NCBI GenBank assembly: GCA_916700875.1
Contig: CAKAKS010000032.1
Span: forward strand, 13,739,629 to 13,803,628
Direction of reading: 5' to 3'
Length of the DNA stretch: 64,000 bases
From: Sebastes aleutianus
Lineage: Eukaryota; Chordata; Actinopteri; Perciformes; Sebastidae
Every line of letters starts with the position of its first letter. Positions within the stretch are counted from its first letter, which is position 1. The position numbers and the translations under genes are program-made. Below, in pieces: positions 49,298 through 62,904 of the stretch. The notes under the pieces are model-generated. The model made no database searches and was not told the DNA's origin. It saw only the letters and a program-made list of their open reading frames with translations.

Positions 49298-49828
49298 TAG
49301 AGCTGCAACGGTTAGTCGACTAATCAATTAGTCAATCGTCAGAAAATAATCGCAAAATATTTTGATAATCGATTAATCGTTTAAGTAATTTTTCATGCAA
49401 AAATGGCATAAAATGCAGTTTTCAGCCAAAAAACAAGACGGAGCCAGTCAAAAACCAAGACGGCGACAGTCAAAAACCAAGACGGCGACTGTCAAAAACC
49501 AAGACAGAGCCAGTCAAAAACCAAGACGACGACAGTCAAAATCCAGGGTGGTGACAGTCAAAAACGAAGATGGTGATGGACAATATTTTGGTAATTGTTA
49601 AAGTACTTTTTCCATGTAAAAATGGCAGAAAATGCTATTTTTAGCCTCTCAAATAAGGAGATTTCCTGCTTTTCTCCATTTTATATCATATTTAACTGAA
49701 TATCTTTGGATTTTGGACTGACAAAACAATACATTTAAAGACGTCTCCTTGGAGTTGTGAAACTGTGATTTTTCACTATTTTCTGACATTTCAATCAATA
49801 ATGAAAATAATCGTTAGTTGCAGCCCTA
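49298..49828 (+). mobile_element. hAT-type MITE containing a 22-bp minisatellite
   Basis: The ends TAGAGCTGCAACGGTTAGTC and CGTTAGTTGCAGCCCTA are inverted repeats of a widespread fish hAT MITE type. The flanks GTGTCTTC and GAGGCTTC agree at 6 of 8 positions and may be a decayed 8-bp target duplication. The inside carries a tandem array (49424-49580) and no transposase. Confidence 0.7.
49424..49580 (+). repeat. 22-bp minisatellite, array 1
   Basis: About seven units of GTCAAAAACCAAGACGGCGA plus 2 bases are arranged head to tail, with point differences. A very similar 22-bp unit forms the array at 63371-63531 in a different transposon family. Confidence 0.85.
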
Positions 49829-51169
49829 GAGGCTTCACAGTATTCCTCTTGCTGGCATACAAAACAACTTCTCTTCTTGTGGTAATGGCTCCCCATCGGG
49901 TTTGGCACGGACATCTATTTTGGCTGGATACACAGAAGCATAGGCTACTTAATAACACCCACAAAAACACATCCCTTATTTAGGCTGTTCTGTGTATCCG
50001 AGTTAGACTGTTTGTTCCTGTGACTTGTTAGTCACAGTATGAATAATACACATCATGAGAAAAGAAACAGCTTGGAGGTACATGTTGTTCAGGTAATGTG
50101 AGATTTATGTTAATATGCAATTCACAAGTGCAGCTGTCAGGATGATTTATGATTGATTTTCACTCTCTGTTATTGCTCCTCAAGGTGTACTTTAGTGGAA
50201 AGCGAAGATGTAGTAGATAGAAAACAAGCTCTAAATGTTGTAAATGCGCATTTTGTGTATTTGAGCTGGTTTGAAGAGCAGATTGTCAGAATAGCTTGTT
50301 TTATGTGGTATTATGCCAAGAAATTGTACATCATGAAGCTGCCAAAGTACATCATAGCATTTGATATAAAGTACTTGCCCATGCCAAGAACAGAAGGCTA
50401 TATGGTACTGTATGTAACAGAGCAAAGACTGCAGAAGAGGAAGATTTATTGATGAAAAAAGGAAGCGGGCGGGTGAGAAAAAGAAGAAAAAATGGAGAGA
50501 AAACGAGCTGAGAGAAGAGCAGATGCTGCGGTGCTGGAGCAACCGGAGCGCCTTCGACAATCAGCAGAACCCTCTGAAAACAACACACTGCCGAGATCAA
50601 GGAAAGTGAAGCAAAGCATTGCAGCAGAGGAGCAGATATAGAGCGAGGAGGGGAGGAAGTAGTAGGAGGAGAGTGAGTTAACCCCCAGTGAGAATCCCTG
50701 ATGAAGGTGAGTAACACAGAGCAAATCAAGCACTCGTCTGAGCCGGTCTGTATCTGAACCCTCTAAACTCAGCATCTCCTTCTGTTTCCACCGAGCAGTG
50801 GGACACAGTTGGACTCCTCCACCCGCCTAATAGGAACCACAGTCTGCTGCTTACGCCAACACAAAAATAGAGCGTGCAGTACAGATCAGTGAAATCAGAA
50901 ATTGCCATGGTGTTATGGTGGACAGCTTGTTTTCATAACACACACGTGTGCCTGTTTTGCAGGATCCTCTATGTACTATAAAACACTAAATTTGAAAATG
51001 TTATGTTTAATGTTATTTAATACATTAAAACCAGTGGTGCTCAAAAGCTTTAGATTATTTTATATTTATTTGAACTTTCTCATTTTACAGCTAAGCCGTA
51101 CACTACAAGATGATTCGGAAACATTTGAGGCGAGAAATAGACATTAACGTAACATAATATTGAATAATA
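49829..51169. other. gene-free stretch
   Basis: No gene is supported. A purine-rich segment (about 50450-50660) gives long frames on the minus strand by lack of stops, without any recognisable domain. Confidence 0.4.
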
Positions 51170-51850
51170 TTTGATCAGCGCTGCCTAGTTTGACCGTTTG
51201 GTTGGAGTTCGCGAGTGATTGACAGCAGGCTCTCATAGACCTCAGATCAGCTCTTACTGCTTGTTTTCCTCCAGTCTGTGAAATCTTGCAGATGCCGGAG
51301 GACACAGAGGCACATGATTTTTTTCAGGTTACCTGTTTCAACAGCAATCAATTAACAACAAAAAACAATGACAAATATTGTCCAGAAACCCTCACATGTA
51401 CTACATTTAGCATAAAAAATATGCTCAAATCATAACGTGGCAAACTGAAGCCCAACAGGCAACAACAGCTGTCAGTGTGTCAGTGTGCTGACTTGACTAT
51501 GACTTGCCCCAAACTGCATGTGATAATCATAAAGTGGGCATGCCTGTAAAGGGGAGACTCGTGGGTACCCATAGAACCCATTTTCATCAACATATGTTGA
51601 GGTCAGAGGTCAAGGGGACCCCTTTGAAAATGGCCATGGCAGTTTTTCCTCGCCAAAATTTAGCCCACGTTTGGAGCGTTATTTAACCTCCTTCGCGATA
51701 CAAGCTACTATGACAATGTTGGTAACAATGGATTCCTTAGGTTTTCTAGTCTAGTTGAGCCTGCTGCAACCTCCGAAAGATCGATTGCGTTAATGCGTTA
51801 AAGAAATTTGTGTTAACGCGTTTTTATCGCGTTAACTTTGACAGCCCTAC
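51170..51850 (+). mobile_element. dispersed MITE, family D copy 3
   Basis: The right part has AACGCGTTTTTATCGCGTTAA followed by CTTTGACAGCCCT, a terminal sequence found in many fish MITEs. The middle (51500-51770) matches 12.5-12.8 kb (inverted) and 33.64-33.87 kb. The left limit is uncertain; a segment around 51175-51225 appears to belong to it. Confidence 0.5.
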
Positions 51851-51935
51851 TTATTATCACTAAACACAAACTGGGAATGCCTTTAGCTTTACAGATAGTT
51901 GGTCATTAACCAAAATACTGGACAATAAACTTTTT

Positions 51936-52110
51936 GACCTGATGATGGCGCTAGATAAAAAGTCAGGGGATCACCAAAGACGGTACGATTCATCCTCTGG
52001 AGCGCATAAAATATATCTAGAAAATTTCATGGAAATCCATCCAATGGTTGTTGAGATATTTCAGTCAGGACAAAAGGTGGTGGACTGAACGACCGACGTT
52101 GCTAATAGTT
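51936..52110 (+). repeat. dispersed repeat, family E copy 2
   Basis: The block has AAATCCATCCAATGGTTGTT and GAGATATTTCAGTCAGGAC, related to the blocks at 17213-17330 and 56468-56965. It is non-coding. Confidence 0.5.
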
Positions 52111-53539
52111 TGTTCATGCCTCTTTGCATTACAATAATATAATGTAAAAGCTTGTAGATTTTCTCTTTCACTTATTGCCAAGTCATGCAAGGTGCAATAA
52201 AACAGAGAACATCAACTTTAAATTAATTTCTCTCCACGTATTCTTGTTCTGGCAGGACTTTATTGTTTTCCTGGAGGCAAGACTTCTGCAGCTGCCGCAG
52301 CTCGTTTACATACACCAGCCTGTAGACAGTGTGTTTGCACAGCGTATCTCCAAACAGTCATAGTTTGCTCCAATATGTGTGTTCCAGCAGGAGCAGATTC
52401 AGTGTGGATCTCATAGAAGTAGACAGAAAATAAAAACTGTGAAGACAAATGTAATAACCGGAGTGATGTTTTTATATTAATACGTCGTGCACAGTGTGAT
52501 AACACATACAATGCATCATCTGCAATAACTGCTGCATGTCCACTGAATGTGCCCCTATAAAAAGTGAAAACACAAATTAGATGTAACACTGTGCTATTAG
52601 AGAAAGGATAGACTCTGGCAGCGAGCTGCGTATCGTATTCTGTTATGTCTCCCTGATGGAATCATTCTTTAATTAGGGCCTAGATTTGAGTGGGCCAATA
52701 TTTCCAGGCTTTTGATTCAACATTTCGACCCAGGAACCTCACTGAGATTGTGTTATTCACTCCAGCACATGGTGCACTAATGCAACAGTCAAATCCAATC
52801 ATTCTCAAATTTCAGGGCTTTTGAAACACAATCACTGCGCTGGAGTTGTGATCATTTGTTAAATGGAGCTTCAGTTTGCCTCGGCAGTGCATCCATGTAT
52901 AATGAAACGTTGTTCTTTGCAGCAATAACACAGAGAGAGTGTGAGACTGTCCATTTACTCACAGCATCAGTCACACACCTCTCCATCATGGCTCGATGAA
53001 ATAGCCACAGGGCTTTAATGAAGGCCAGCAGGCTGTTTAAGAGTCTGCTGGTTGCTGTTGGTCCACCACCCTCTGTTTCTCCAATGACCCTGGACATAAG
53101 GACATGATGTCCACGTGTCCAGCACAGTCTACCTGAAATGTCTGGAGGCAGATACCGTGACATATGTACTTGGCACATCATAATGACACGAAACCATTGA
53201 TATCACTTAATGCTCAGCGGCGATACATCACTGAAAGGTCAGAAATAGAGATGCTTCTATCATTCCCTCCCCACGTCGACTCTATATTCTCTTTGAAGGT
53301 CAGATCTCCAGGTGGAAAAGTGAAAAATTGAAGCTGTACAGTACAGTCGCTGCATGATGAAAAAAATGTATTGTACCATTTCTGTTCAAAACCCAGCTGC
53401 TTTGATTTTATTGCTGACTTGTACTGACAGCGTATTAAATTCTCAATGAGGTACATGAGCAAAACATTCCTCTACTTGCTACTTACAACTACTTACTTAT
53501 TCAGGAGATCACAGGGGACCTGTATCTTGTATAAACCGG
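52111..53539. other. gene-free stretch
   Basis: No gene and no clear repeat is supported. Several frames of 60-110 codons are present on the minus strand, but none shows a domain or has coherent splice partners. Confidence 0.4.
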
Positions 53540-53757
53540 TTAAAGGAATAGTTCCACATTTTGGGAAATACACTTGTTCGCTTTCTTGACAAGAGGTAGA
53601 TGAGAAGATCGATACCACTCTCATTTGTACAGTAAATACAGTATGCTGCAGCCAGGTAGCTTAGCATAAAGACTGGAAAGAGGGGGAAACAGCTAGCCTG
53701 GCTCTGTCGGTAACAAAAAAATCCACTTACAATCAACTCTTTGACTCACTACTCAGG
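53540..53757 (+). mobile_element. family B MITE copy 3
   Basis: It starts TTAAAGGAATAGTTCCACAT and continues with TTTTGGGAAATACACTTGTT, the family B left end. The right end is missing or worn where it meets the family A copy. Confidence 0.55.
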
Positions 53758-54306
53758 CTGTTCTCATACACCGTGCATCTATTAGCAGAAATGGAATATA
53801 ATATTCATAACTATGTTTTCATTAGTGTATAATCACCTGAAACTAAGAATCGTTGTGTTTTCGTTAGCTTAGAATGAGCCCTTCATATCTACATAGGGAG
53901 CGGGTCCTCTTCACAGAGTCCAGTCCGCCATGTTGCTCCACCATGTTTCTACAGTAACCCAGAATGGACAAACCAAACACTGGCTCTAGAGAGAGACTTT
54001 CACGTTTTTATGTTACTTGAAGGCCACCGTAGTTCTCCGATATGCTTGTGAAACTGCGGTAATGAGCCGCAGAGTGCAAAACCGTGGTACCGCCAGCCAC
54101 CGTCTGACTTCAGTTGCTTCTAAAGTAGTGTTATTGTGGTAAGGATGGCCTCTGAGCGAGGCGAACAGTGTTACCACGGTTTTGCACTCTATGGCTCACG
54201 TTACCGCAGTCTTGGTAAGGGAGGAGTGAGCGGAGGGGTATCCAGTTGGTTGCAATCTGCAACCACACCACTAGATGCTGCAAAATCCTGCACACTGTAC
54301 CTTTAA
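53758..54306 (-). mobile_element. TTAA-type MITE, family A copy 3 (inverted, longest)
   Basis: Read on the minus strand it starts TTAAAGGTACAGTGTGCAGG at 54306 and contains every landmark of the copies at 1-332 and 8558-8904. These include the TTTGCACTCTATGGCTCACG segment and the Cys-codon-free CGTTAGC core. It is longer than copy 2 and partly duplicated inside (about 54050-54200). The end at 53758 is worn. Confidence 0.65.
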
Positions 54307-56467
54307 GAAAAAAAGTCTAATAATGCTGGACAGTCACCTTTAGTGGCTGCTTTGAATCAACAACACTGCATGACTCCTGTTTTATTTGTAGACTTACATC
54401 CAACCATTATTTTTTACTGTAATCATCGAGGATCACCTTGCTGATCCCTGGAGTCAGTAGTGTGATTGGCGCAAGTTAATTTGGGTCAACCTGAGAGGAG
54501 TTTAACACATCACACACACAACTCTCCACCATCTGTGAGCAGCCAACCCACGGGGAGCGGCCAACTGTTCAGATTAATGTGATCTGATGCTTTCCTCCCT
54601 GCAGGCGTCCCTGGAGAGAGACCATTAGCATTGTAGCCACTTCCTTCAGAGCAGGATAACGGGAGGTGAAAGATGGTCCTGTTTTGTTTTTCAGTGTTTA
54701 AAATTGGAGTACATTTGATCAACAGACAAAACAGAGACATACAGTACCTGCACTGCTCATCAGTCATTTATGTGAGATTGCTGTAGCGAGGTAATGACCA
54801 CGCCAGTCAGGGAGCTGCTCGCAAGGTCTAATCTTTCAATCGACCCACAAGGTCCAGGAATACGGCTGACTCCTGACCTTCCTCGTGCCTCGCCAACGGC
54901 ATGAGAGGAAGAAGCCCGCAGATGATGTGAGCAGACAGCTCAGACCTGTGCAGCCACAGCTCTTCATTTATACATCACATCGCCTGGGAACCTCTCTCCT
55001 GGCATGTCAGAAAGCCTCAAAGTCTCACGTCCCAGTGGAATGAGCGAGCGCTGCAACGTGCTGCACAAATTGAGGGACAGACCATGTCGACTCCTGGAGA
55101 GTTGGGTATTTTGATGAGCATAGATATGTGGGTGCAAGCACACTTCTCCCCACTTTTACATTTCCCATCCGCAGTACTTTTTGTTGTTGCCTGGTGAAAT
55201 ATTACCAGCATGCTGCACAAAACTACATCTAAGATGTGTTACTTTGGACATGAGCACTGTGAGCCGTGTTGCAATTACTTGCAAGAGTTCCTTACACTTG
55301 AAAGTGGAGTGGGAAGTGGACAGAGAGAAGAAACAAAAGAAATAATGAGCAAAAATAAGGTCACAATGCAGCCGCCGCGGTTCAGAGTATCATTTGAAGA
55401 ATTCTGTAGTCAACACTGGATTGACACTACAAACTACATGCAGTATATTATTAGATAGCTATATCATTTACGTTTTAATACTGTTTCCAGCAAATTATGA
55501 ACCTCAGTTATCAATTACACTTTTAAGAATGGCCTGCCATGATTTGTTTTAATTCAGTTTTATTGTTTTGTGCAAGTTATTATCTTTTGAGATATCTAAA
55601 AAACTGATATTGCTGGGTAAAAGTTGAACACTTACTGTATTTGTCATCTCTTATTGTAGGTCTGAGATCAGGTGTTGTTTGGTTACTTTTGCAAACACAC
55701 ATATAGGCAGTACTATTTGTGAACATCCAGCAGTCATACCTACAGTGGTAAGAGATCTACTTGCAAATTCAATCCAATTTTTTCATCCTGTTTTATCAAA
55801 GCAAATGATTTGTCTAAAAAAAAAAATGAAAATCAAACACTTCCGATGAAAATGTGTCTCTTCCCTGCACGACTGTCTCTGTGATTTCCTGTTTCTCACT
55901 TATATTTGCTTGCCAACGTAACTTGGCGAGCAAGCCTGCAGTTACAGGAACCTTTGCATGGAACAGAGCCATTTAAGTAGCTTTAATTATAATATTAGCA
56001 TTCCCTGCACAGGTTTATTGCAAATCTGGATGTAAGCACATGCACCATATATACCACGCACTGCGTCTATAGACAATATATAAAAATGCCCATGCATAGT
56101 CTCCAGTGAGTTACCTCTAGGCTACTAACCCAGATAACCCATATGCTTCCTCTACAGGTTCACCCTCCCCCCTTCCTGTATCTCATACTTGGTAACCATG
56201 GCTGCCTTAGGTGTCACATTGTCAACCTATTTTAAGAAACTGTCATCCCTTATATAGAGTACCACATACACCTTGTAGGAGGAAGCTACTCTATTTGTCA
56301 CACTGATAGTTTCAGTTGTTAATGTTTAACTAATCTCTTTATAGCACATGCAATGTGTAAATACAGCAGCTGCAGGCCATGTTATGTTGGCTATACAAGT
56401 CACTCATTAAGATAGATATGTTTTACAGACATGTACATTACCAACCCGTATGTTTTTAGTCATGCAA
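54307..56467. other. gene-free stretch
   Basis: No gene is supported. An 82-codon frame at 55210-55458 has a cysteine-rich start but no recognisable family and no splice signals that would make it an exon. Confidence 0.4.
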
Positions 56468-56965
56468 GCAGTGTGGTTTTATTTGGTGCAGACTGAAATA
56501 TCTCAACTACTACTGAATGGATTGTCATGTAATTTGGTACAGATATCCATGTTACCCAGAGGATCAAACCTAATGTGTTTGGTGATCCCCTGACTTTTCC
56601 TTTAGTGCTACTAGCAGGTTAAAATGTTCACTTATACTGAGTGAAATCTCTCAAAATCTACTTCAATCTACTTTTACATTTGACATTCATGGTTCCCAGA
56701 GGATGAAGCGCAGTTCATTTGGTGATCACGTTTCCCCTCTCTCAACAGTTGTGGTTTTGAATGAAATGTCTTGACAACTATTGGATGGATTGCCATGAAA
56801 TGTGGTACACAAGATGAATTGTAACAACTTAAGTGATCTCTTGACTTTTAGCGCCACCATCAGGTCAAAACACGCTCAACTGAGATGGTGAATATGATGA
56901 TTATACCTGCTAAACATCAGCATGTTAGCATTATCATTGTTAGCACGCTGACATTAGCATTTAGC
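56468..56965 (+). repeat. family E repeat cluster
   Basis: Two to three diverged units follow each other. Each has GAAAT(A/G)TCT..CAACTA and TGGATTG.CATG.AAT, a CCCAGAGGAT-like segment and a GTGATC segment. An interspersed TGTTAGCAT/GTTAGCACGCTGACATTAGC tail common in fish follows. It is non-coding. Confidence 0.55.
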
Positions 56966-57002
56966 TGAAATAAGTACAGCTTAACAGCTTAGCATGGCTG
57001 TA

Positions 57003-57077
57003 CACTGCAAAAACAGCCCTACTAGAAATAAGCCAAAACAAGCTTTTTTACTTTCTTAAAAATCCTTTTTTGCAGTG
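57003..57077. mobile_element. 75-bp miniature element with TA borders
   Basis: It begins CACTGCAAAAACAGCC and ends CCTTTTTTGCAGTG, inverted ends bounded by TA on both sides. This is the shape of a very small Tc1/mariner-like MITE. Confidence 0.65.
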
Positions 57078-57100
57078 TAGACTCTAGGTCTTGTTTACAC

Positions 57101-57770
57101 TTAAAGGGATAGTTCAGGTGTTTTGAAGGTATATATCCATAGTCAGTGTATTATTTACAGTAGATGGCGATCGGCACGCCCCCAGTTTAGAGAAGCAGAC
57201 AGGAGTTACTGCATAGAAGCAAAGCAATGTACTGCTGTGGACAGGGACGGCAGCAAAATATGTTTTAGCCACCTTAAAGAAAGGCCAACCTAAAATAATC
57301 ACTATCAGTTTAAGTGTACGCTATATTCAGAATATTTTCCCCACTTCACCTTGCCGTGAGACAGCTATACTATGTTTCCGACCGGGAACTGAAGCCGTTA
57401 TCTATGCTCTGGCCATTGTAAAATTACAGTTTTTTTCAACGTGGCTTTGGCGAGAGCATACATGGATACGTCGGCTTCAGTTTTCCGTCGGAAAGGGCTG
57501 TTTGATGGCAAGGTAGAGCGGTGAAAATATTCTAAATATAGCGTACACTTAAACTGATATACATTTTTTTAGGTGGGCCTTTCTTTTAGGTGGCTAAAAT
57601 ACATTTTGCTGCCGGCCCCGTCCACAGCAGTACATTGCTTTGCTTCTGTACAGTAACTCCTGTCTGTTTCTCTAAATTGGGGGTGATGCAGACCGTCATC
57701 TAATGTAGGTAATACACTAGATGAGTATCTCCTATAACCCCACTTCAAAATACCGGAACTATCCCTTTAA
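57101..57770. mobile_element. 670-bp foldback MITE with TTAA borders
   Basis: It starts TTAAAGGGATAGTTCAGGTG and ends CCGGAACTATCCCTTTAA. The two halves are inverted copies over almost their whole length: GCAGACAGGAGTTACTG.A and CAGTACATTGCTTTGCTTC-type segments, and the TACACTTAAACTGAT segment, recur inverted. Only about 130 bases in the centre are unpaired or weakly paired. It is non-coding. Confidence 0.85.
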
Positions 57771-60700
57771 TCTTGAATAATATGTCATATAACAGATGAT
57801 GTAAGATATGTGAAAACAGGATCAAATAAACAGCAGCTATAGTTAGAACCAAAGAAATCCATTATTTCACTAAGACAACTTGATATTCTGAACCCGGGCA
57901 GTCTCGTCTCTATTTAATTTCAGTCCTTGAAATGAAGGAGGAAGTTGGGTTCTCTACCTATCAATACAAACATCAGCATCTCACATTTAGTTTCTCATTT
58001 CTAGCTTGCAAAGTGGAAATCTACATGAAACTTTCTTGCTGACAGTTTTCAGTGCCACAGTAAAACAGCCCGTCCACCTCTGACTCAATGTCAAGTGAGA
58101 AATAGGTCATTATGAAATGAACGAGAGATTAAAGGACCTGATTAAATCTCCACCCGAGCCATCACTCAACATAATGAGCACTTCAATAAAATATGGATAT
58201 GCCAATAAAATATGTATACTTCCAGCACTCCCCAGTGTTAAACTGACTCAACTTCTGTCTGTGTCCAGCATCTCTCAGCTGTCACAGTTAGTTTGTCACA
58301 GACCTCATAAATATGTTTAGTGGGTTCATAGGCCAATATTTTGCATTCATTCACATGCATGAATGTTCAATTTATAATTCAGACCAATATAAGAAAAAAA
58401 AACAACAGCTACTCTGTGGTTTAGTGTGCTTTGATGGTGGTTGTTACGTTCTCATTAGGCCTACATCCTGCCGATAGCCTCCATTTCTCTATTGATGCCA
58501 AAAATAAACAACTGACACGACAGTGGCGGTGACAAATCCAGCCTTGAACTCCTAAAAAAAAAAGAGTCCACAAATACTGCATTTCATATGAATTATGCAT
58601 AGCGAGGCATATATTATTCAGCTTAACAAGGGAAAGCAATGTCAATGTTGTCAAGTACCATCCATAGTCAGATCAGCTCGTGGAGAAGCTTTCATTCTTA
58701 CAATGGACACATTTTTCTCACACGGTGTCATTTTTCAGCAACTGTCATGTTGATCTTACCGTCTGTTTCATGGTTTTATATTAACTGAATTGTTGAGGAG
58801 CATGGGGATATTGCTGCCATGAAATAAGAGAACATCATGACCATGTTGGGATGAAAAATAGGACCTACTGCTTTTCAGGAGGATCACTCTATTGCAGCAG
58901 ACAGCTGTCCGGGGATAAATGACCAAACTAATATGGCAGAGCGGACCGGTCATTTAAACAGCCTCGGACAGATACAGAATTCTTTCTTCATCTTACATCC
59001 TGCTGATTACTTCTCTCCCAAGGGTTACACGTGTGAGCATTGATTCTCTTAAAAGGCTGTCCAAGTCAACACATATCCTGCGGAGCAGTTGTGAGCGGCC
59101 ATTGACATGGACACCGATCGTGTGGCAGGGCATCATAGATTTCTGCCGTGCTTTAATTATGTCCGGATTGGTCCTTCAGCATGGAAAGACTTGCAACTCC
59201 TGTGGGTCCATTAGTGGCTTTTGAAAATGAGAGGCAGGATGGCACACACAAATGAGTAGTCCTTCCTGACCTTTTGACACCCACAGGAATCCCACGGTGT
59301 CTTGTATTGTTTATTAGACACAACATCAGCCACCGTGGCAGTGTGCACTAAAAATAGCTTTTTAAATAAGGGCACAAGCGGCAGCCTGCCAAGGCTCAGA
59401 TAATAAACTCACCTGAAATTACAGCTCAGAGAAGGACATTAAAGAGGAACATTAGGGAATGTGTGGCTATTGATTCAAATCAGAGGGGGAAGCAGAAGAG
59501 GAGAGTTTTACGGCGCATACATAATGCAAGCTTCATGAAAAGAAATAATTAGTTTTACAGTTTTTGTTTCTGCAGAATATAGTTTTCAAACACATTACAC
59601 TGCAGAGTATTATGCAATCTACTACAATCATTCCATCAGCATTTTAGTTTTATTGTTCACAAAGTATGAAATGATTTTGTGCACGACAAAAACTGATAAA
59701 GAATATCTGGACCAGCCTTATTTTCACAGCAGCAGAACGCACAAAGGCATTCGATTTTTGTAAATAAACCACAATCTTTGTGCCAGCACTGCAATAGGGC
59801 TGGGGAGCTCAGCCGGCGAAGATTACAGTTAAGACAAAGCAATCTGTGTTTAAACTTTAAACATGGGCTACATTTAAACTGCTCTGGTAAGGGCATAGTC
59901 TCCTTAAACCTGCAATAACATATTTTTTTGGCTACTTAGAGGCAGCGGGCACTAGCTGTGTGAACACAATACTGATATATAAAGTTGTTGTGGCTAATAT
60001 GTTAGCAAACACCTGCCTATTTACACATTACACACAACCCCTCATGTCATATTCACGACCTCGGAAGTGGAAAGTTTCTGAAATTTCCGAGTTCACGACT
60101 CATGTACACGACTTCCCATGTTGTAAACACGAGTTCACGAGTTTCCACTTGAAGGTGCTCCATACAGAATTCAGAGCATTTCTGTTGCCTCCATACGACT
60201 CTCAACATGGAGATGGCTGAGCAGGCAGCTAGCAGATAATGGTGCTAACAGCACAAACAGTGCAAACAAAGGCAACAGTGTTGACAGAGCTAACAGTGTT
60301 CACCTGAGGGGGAACCGGAGGGTGGGTGCTATGCGTCCGTGACGACGCTGTGAGTCGGGATGGCGTTATCAGCAGTAACCGCCGTATGAGTACAGTACAG
60401 AGCAGTGGCCGTGTGAAATGTAGTTATTTTAAGCAGAACCATTATGTTTTTGTTTTTTACTAAACCTAACTCAGTAGTTTTGTTGCCTAAACCTAACTAA
60501 GTAGTGTTGTTGCGTTTTAGTTTCGTTTCAATTTACAACATTAACCTCGTGTTTAAATCTGTTTAAAACTGCAAACGTAATCTGTGACAAATTACCTTCC
60601 AAATATAACTGAGCATGCAGTTTATATGGGAACATAACTTTGGAGGAGACAGGGTTGACTTAGGGGAACTGCAGAGCTGATCATTCTTTATGGGTTTGTC

Positions 60701-62904
60701 ACTAAAAGCGACTCCTTTCACATTACGCGTAGTAATTTAATAAATTGTAAAAAATGTTGATAGTAGGCACTTAGTGGTGCAGTGGTGCATCCTCCAACAG
60801 GCTCTTGTTTATGTGTACGTGTCTGTGGTTTGGAGGTGGTGGTAGGGGGTACCAGTGACAGGTGCAGACTCCAGGTAACTGACATGATGCAAAGAGACAG
60901 GGCGATGAGTCACCCCGGCCCTCAGCGAGCTCCCCTGCTTAACCTGCAGCAGCTCCTATACGATTACCTATTTATAACCCGTCCACAGCAGCAGCCCCAC
61001 AACCACAGACGGAAAGGGTAAATCTGGCCTCGTCTGTGCTGTGTTTTGCTCAGAACATTGAAGGGATAACGCTAAATCCTCTGCTATTTAATAGATACTT
61101 TAATGGGTTTAATGGAAAAATCTTAAAGCAGAGAGCTCCAACATATGCAGGCTGGTCCCGTGATACATCAGGGAAGGCAGCTCCGGTAGGGTTTGGCACA
61201 GTTAATTGTTAATTCTTCCTTTTGGACTGATGGGATCGACTGTGAGTAAAAGCACATCCCTGCAAGTGGTACAGCAGACTGTCATGCCTGGCTGACTCAT
61301 CACCTGGTACACCTACATACTCTCCACACACTCTCCACAGGATTAATGTGTGTTCATTAGCACTATTAATGTTTCAAATGGTAATCGTCTGAGGTATTAT
61401 TTCTTTATAAAATCCTCAATCCCCTTAAAGAGGGACAGGGTGTCAAATCAATAACACAAACAATGTACACAGCTAGTATATATTTTCTTTTTACAGCTAG
61501 GACTTCTGGCACAGCATCCCTACATTAGAGGGAATCCATCATATTAATGATCCCGAGGCCACTTCATTATTCACAGAGAAGCAGCTCGCCTGTCCAAATA
61601 AATTATCATTGGTGTTCCATTAATGGAAGTTTTCAAATCTCGCCACGGAGGATGCCATTAATCTGCACACAGCGTTTCTCTAGAGTGGAACGACGTGTGA
61701 AGATGAGAAGCTCCCCACTGTCCTCGTTCACTTTGCTTCTGTGGGAGGAAGCCCAATTATGATTGACGTTAACCACTGCGGTTCCAGGCCGGATCGGCTC
61801 CCAAGTTGCACACTTTGCATTTTCCATGCTACTGCTGAAGGGATGTGTGTTTATAGGTGAAGGGGAGAGTTACAAAGTGGTGCTTTCTGTCTGAGACTCC
61901 GACCTCTCCCCCTCCTGATGGAGCGCTTTCAGCTAATTCGACACATATTGCATTTGTGTGTTAGATAATTGCCAAGCCAAAAAGCCTCCGCCAGTCCCTC
62001 GGGACTCCCCCCACGCATCCACCCGCCTCCGTACCCACCGACACACAGACGTGGGCCAACTTCCAGACACATACTGTTAATATTCTGATTGGACATTTGT
62101 AGAAGAACCTTGAAAAGTCACACACTGTGCAACTTTCTAACACTTTAATGGAATTGCTTCTCATAATGTTGGCATTCGCAGACTATTATGTTTTTCATTA
62201 TGACAACCTACTGTAGGAGTCAAACTCATTTTCATTTTCTCTGGATGTAAGAGGGCAATAAATCTGTTTCCTTTAATGCTGTACAGATCGCCTGTCAGAC
62301 CTTAACAAATAACTAAAGTGAAGCTGTGTAATATGGCTCTCTGAATTTAATTCTGTGGGAGCCAGATAGCAGCGGCGTTTATGGTAAACAAACTGAGCTT
62401 TAGAAAAGAGCTTTTGTCGCCTCTTAAGCTCAATTTGCTCCTTTGGAACAAATATCCACTGCCTGAAGGCGTTCAGCTGGATCTGTTATTTATTTCCCCA
62501 CCTACCTACTATCGTATTAATCACCAACTCAAATTTACATACTCTCCCTCTGCCCACAACAAGACATGACGCTGTCATCCGCTTCCTGGCCAGCTCATTG
62601 TACCCTGAGTCAGGTGGTGAATATGAGGCAGTATTTAGTCGTGGCTTTCTGCCCTACTGAGGGATTTCAGTTCAAGGCTTGCAGCATGCCTCCAGGTCTG
62701 GAAGGAGCTCCAGCCTCTGTTCCTGCCAAAACCCAACCCCCTCCTGCTCATGCACCTGAACCTGCCTGGCGCCGCAGGGCTTGAAGTCCCACTGTTTTCA
62801 GCAAACTGACCTCTTTGGCCAACACCTGATGTCTGCAATGAACACCAGCAGCAGAAAAATAGATTATTTGATGAAAATAACCACAAGTTAGGCCACAATC
62901 TCTA
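57771..62904. other. gene-free stretch
   Basis: No gene is supported. A repeat-like block at about 60044-60160 has alternating CGAGTTCACGA and inverse text. A block at about 60440-60600 shares TTGCCTAAACCTAACTAAG with the foldback repeat at 16.6 kb. The parts 58980-59280 and 61500-62560 look unique, with homeodomain-type TAAT cores. Confidence 0.4.

Noticed and set aside
55210..55458. An 82-codon frame with a Cys-rich start
   Set aside because: No family resemblance, no splice context and no promoter or polyadenylation signs; it is likely chance.
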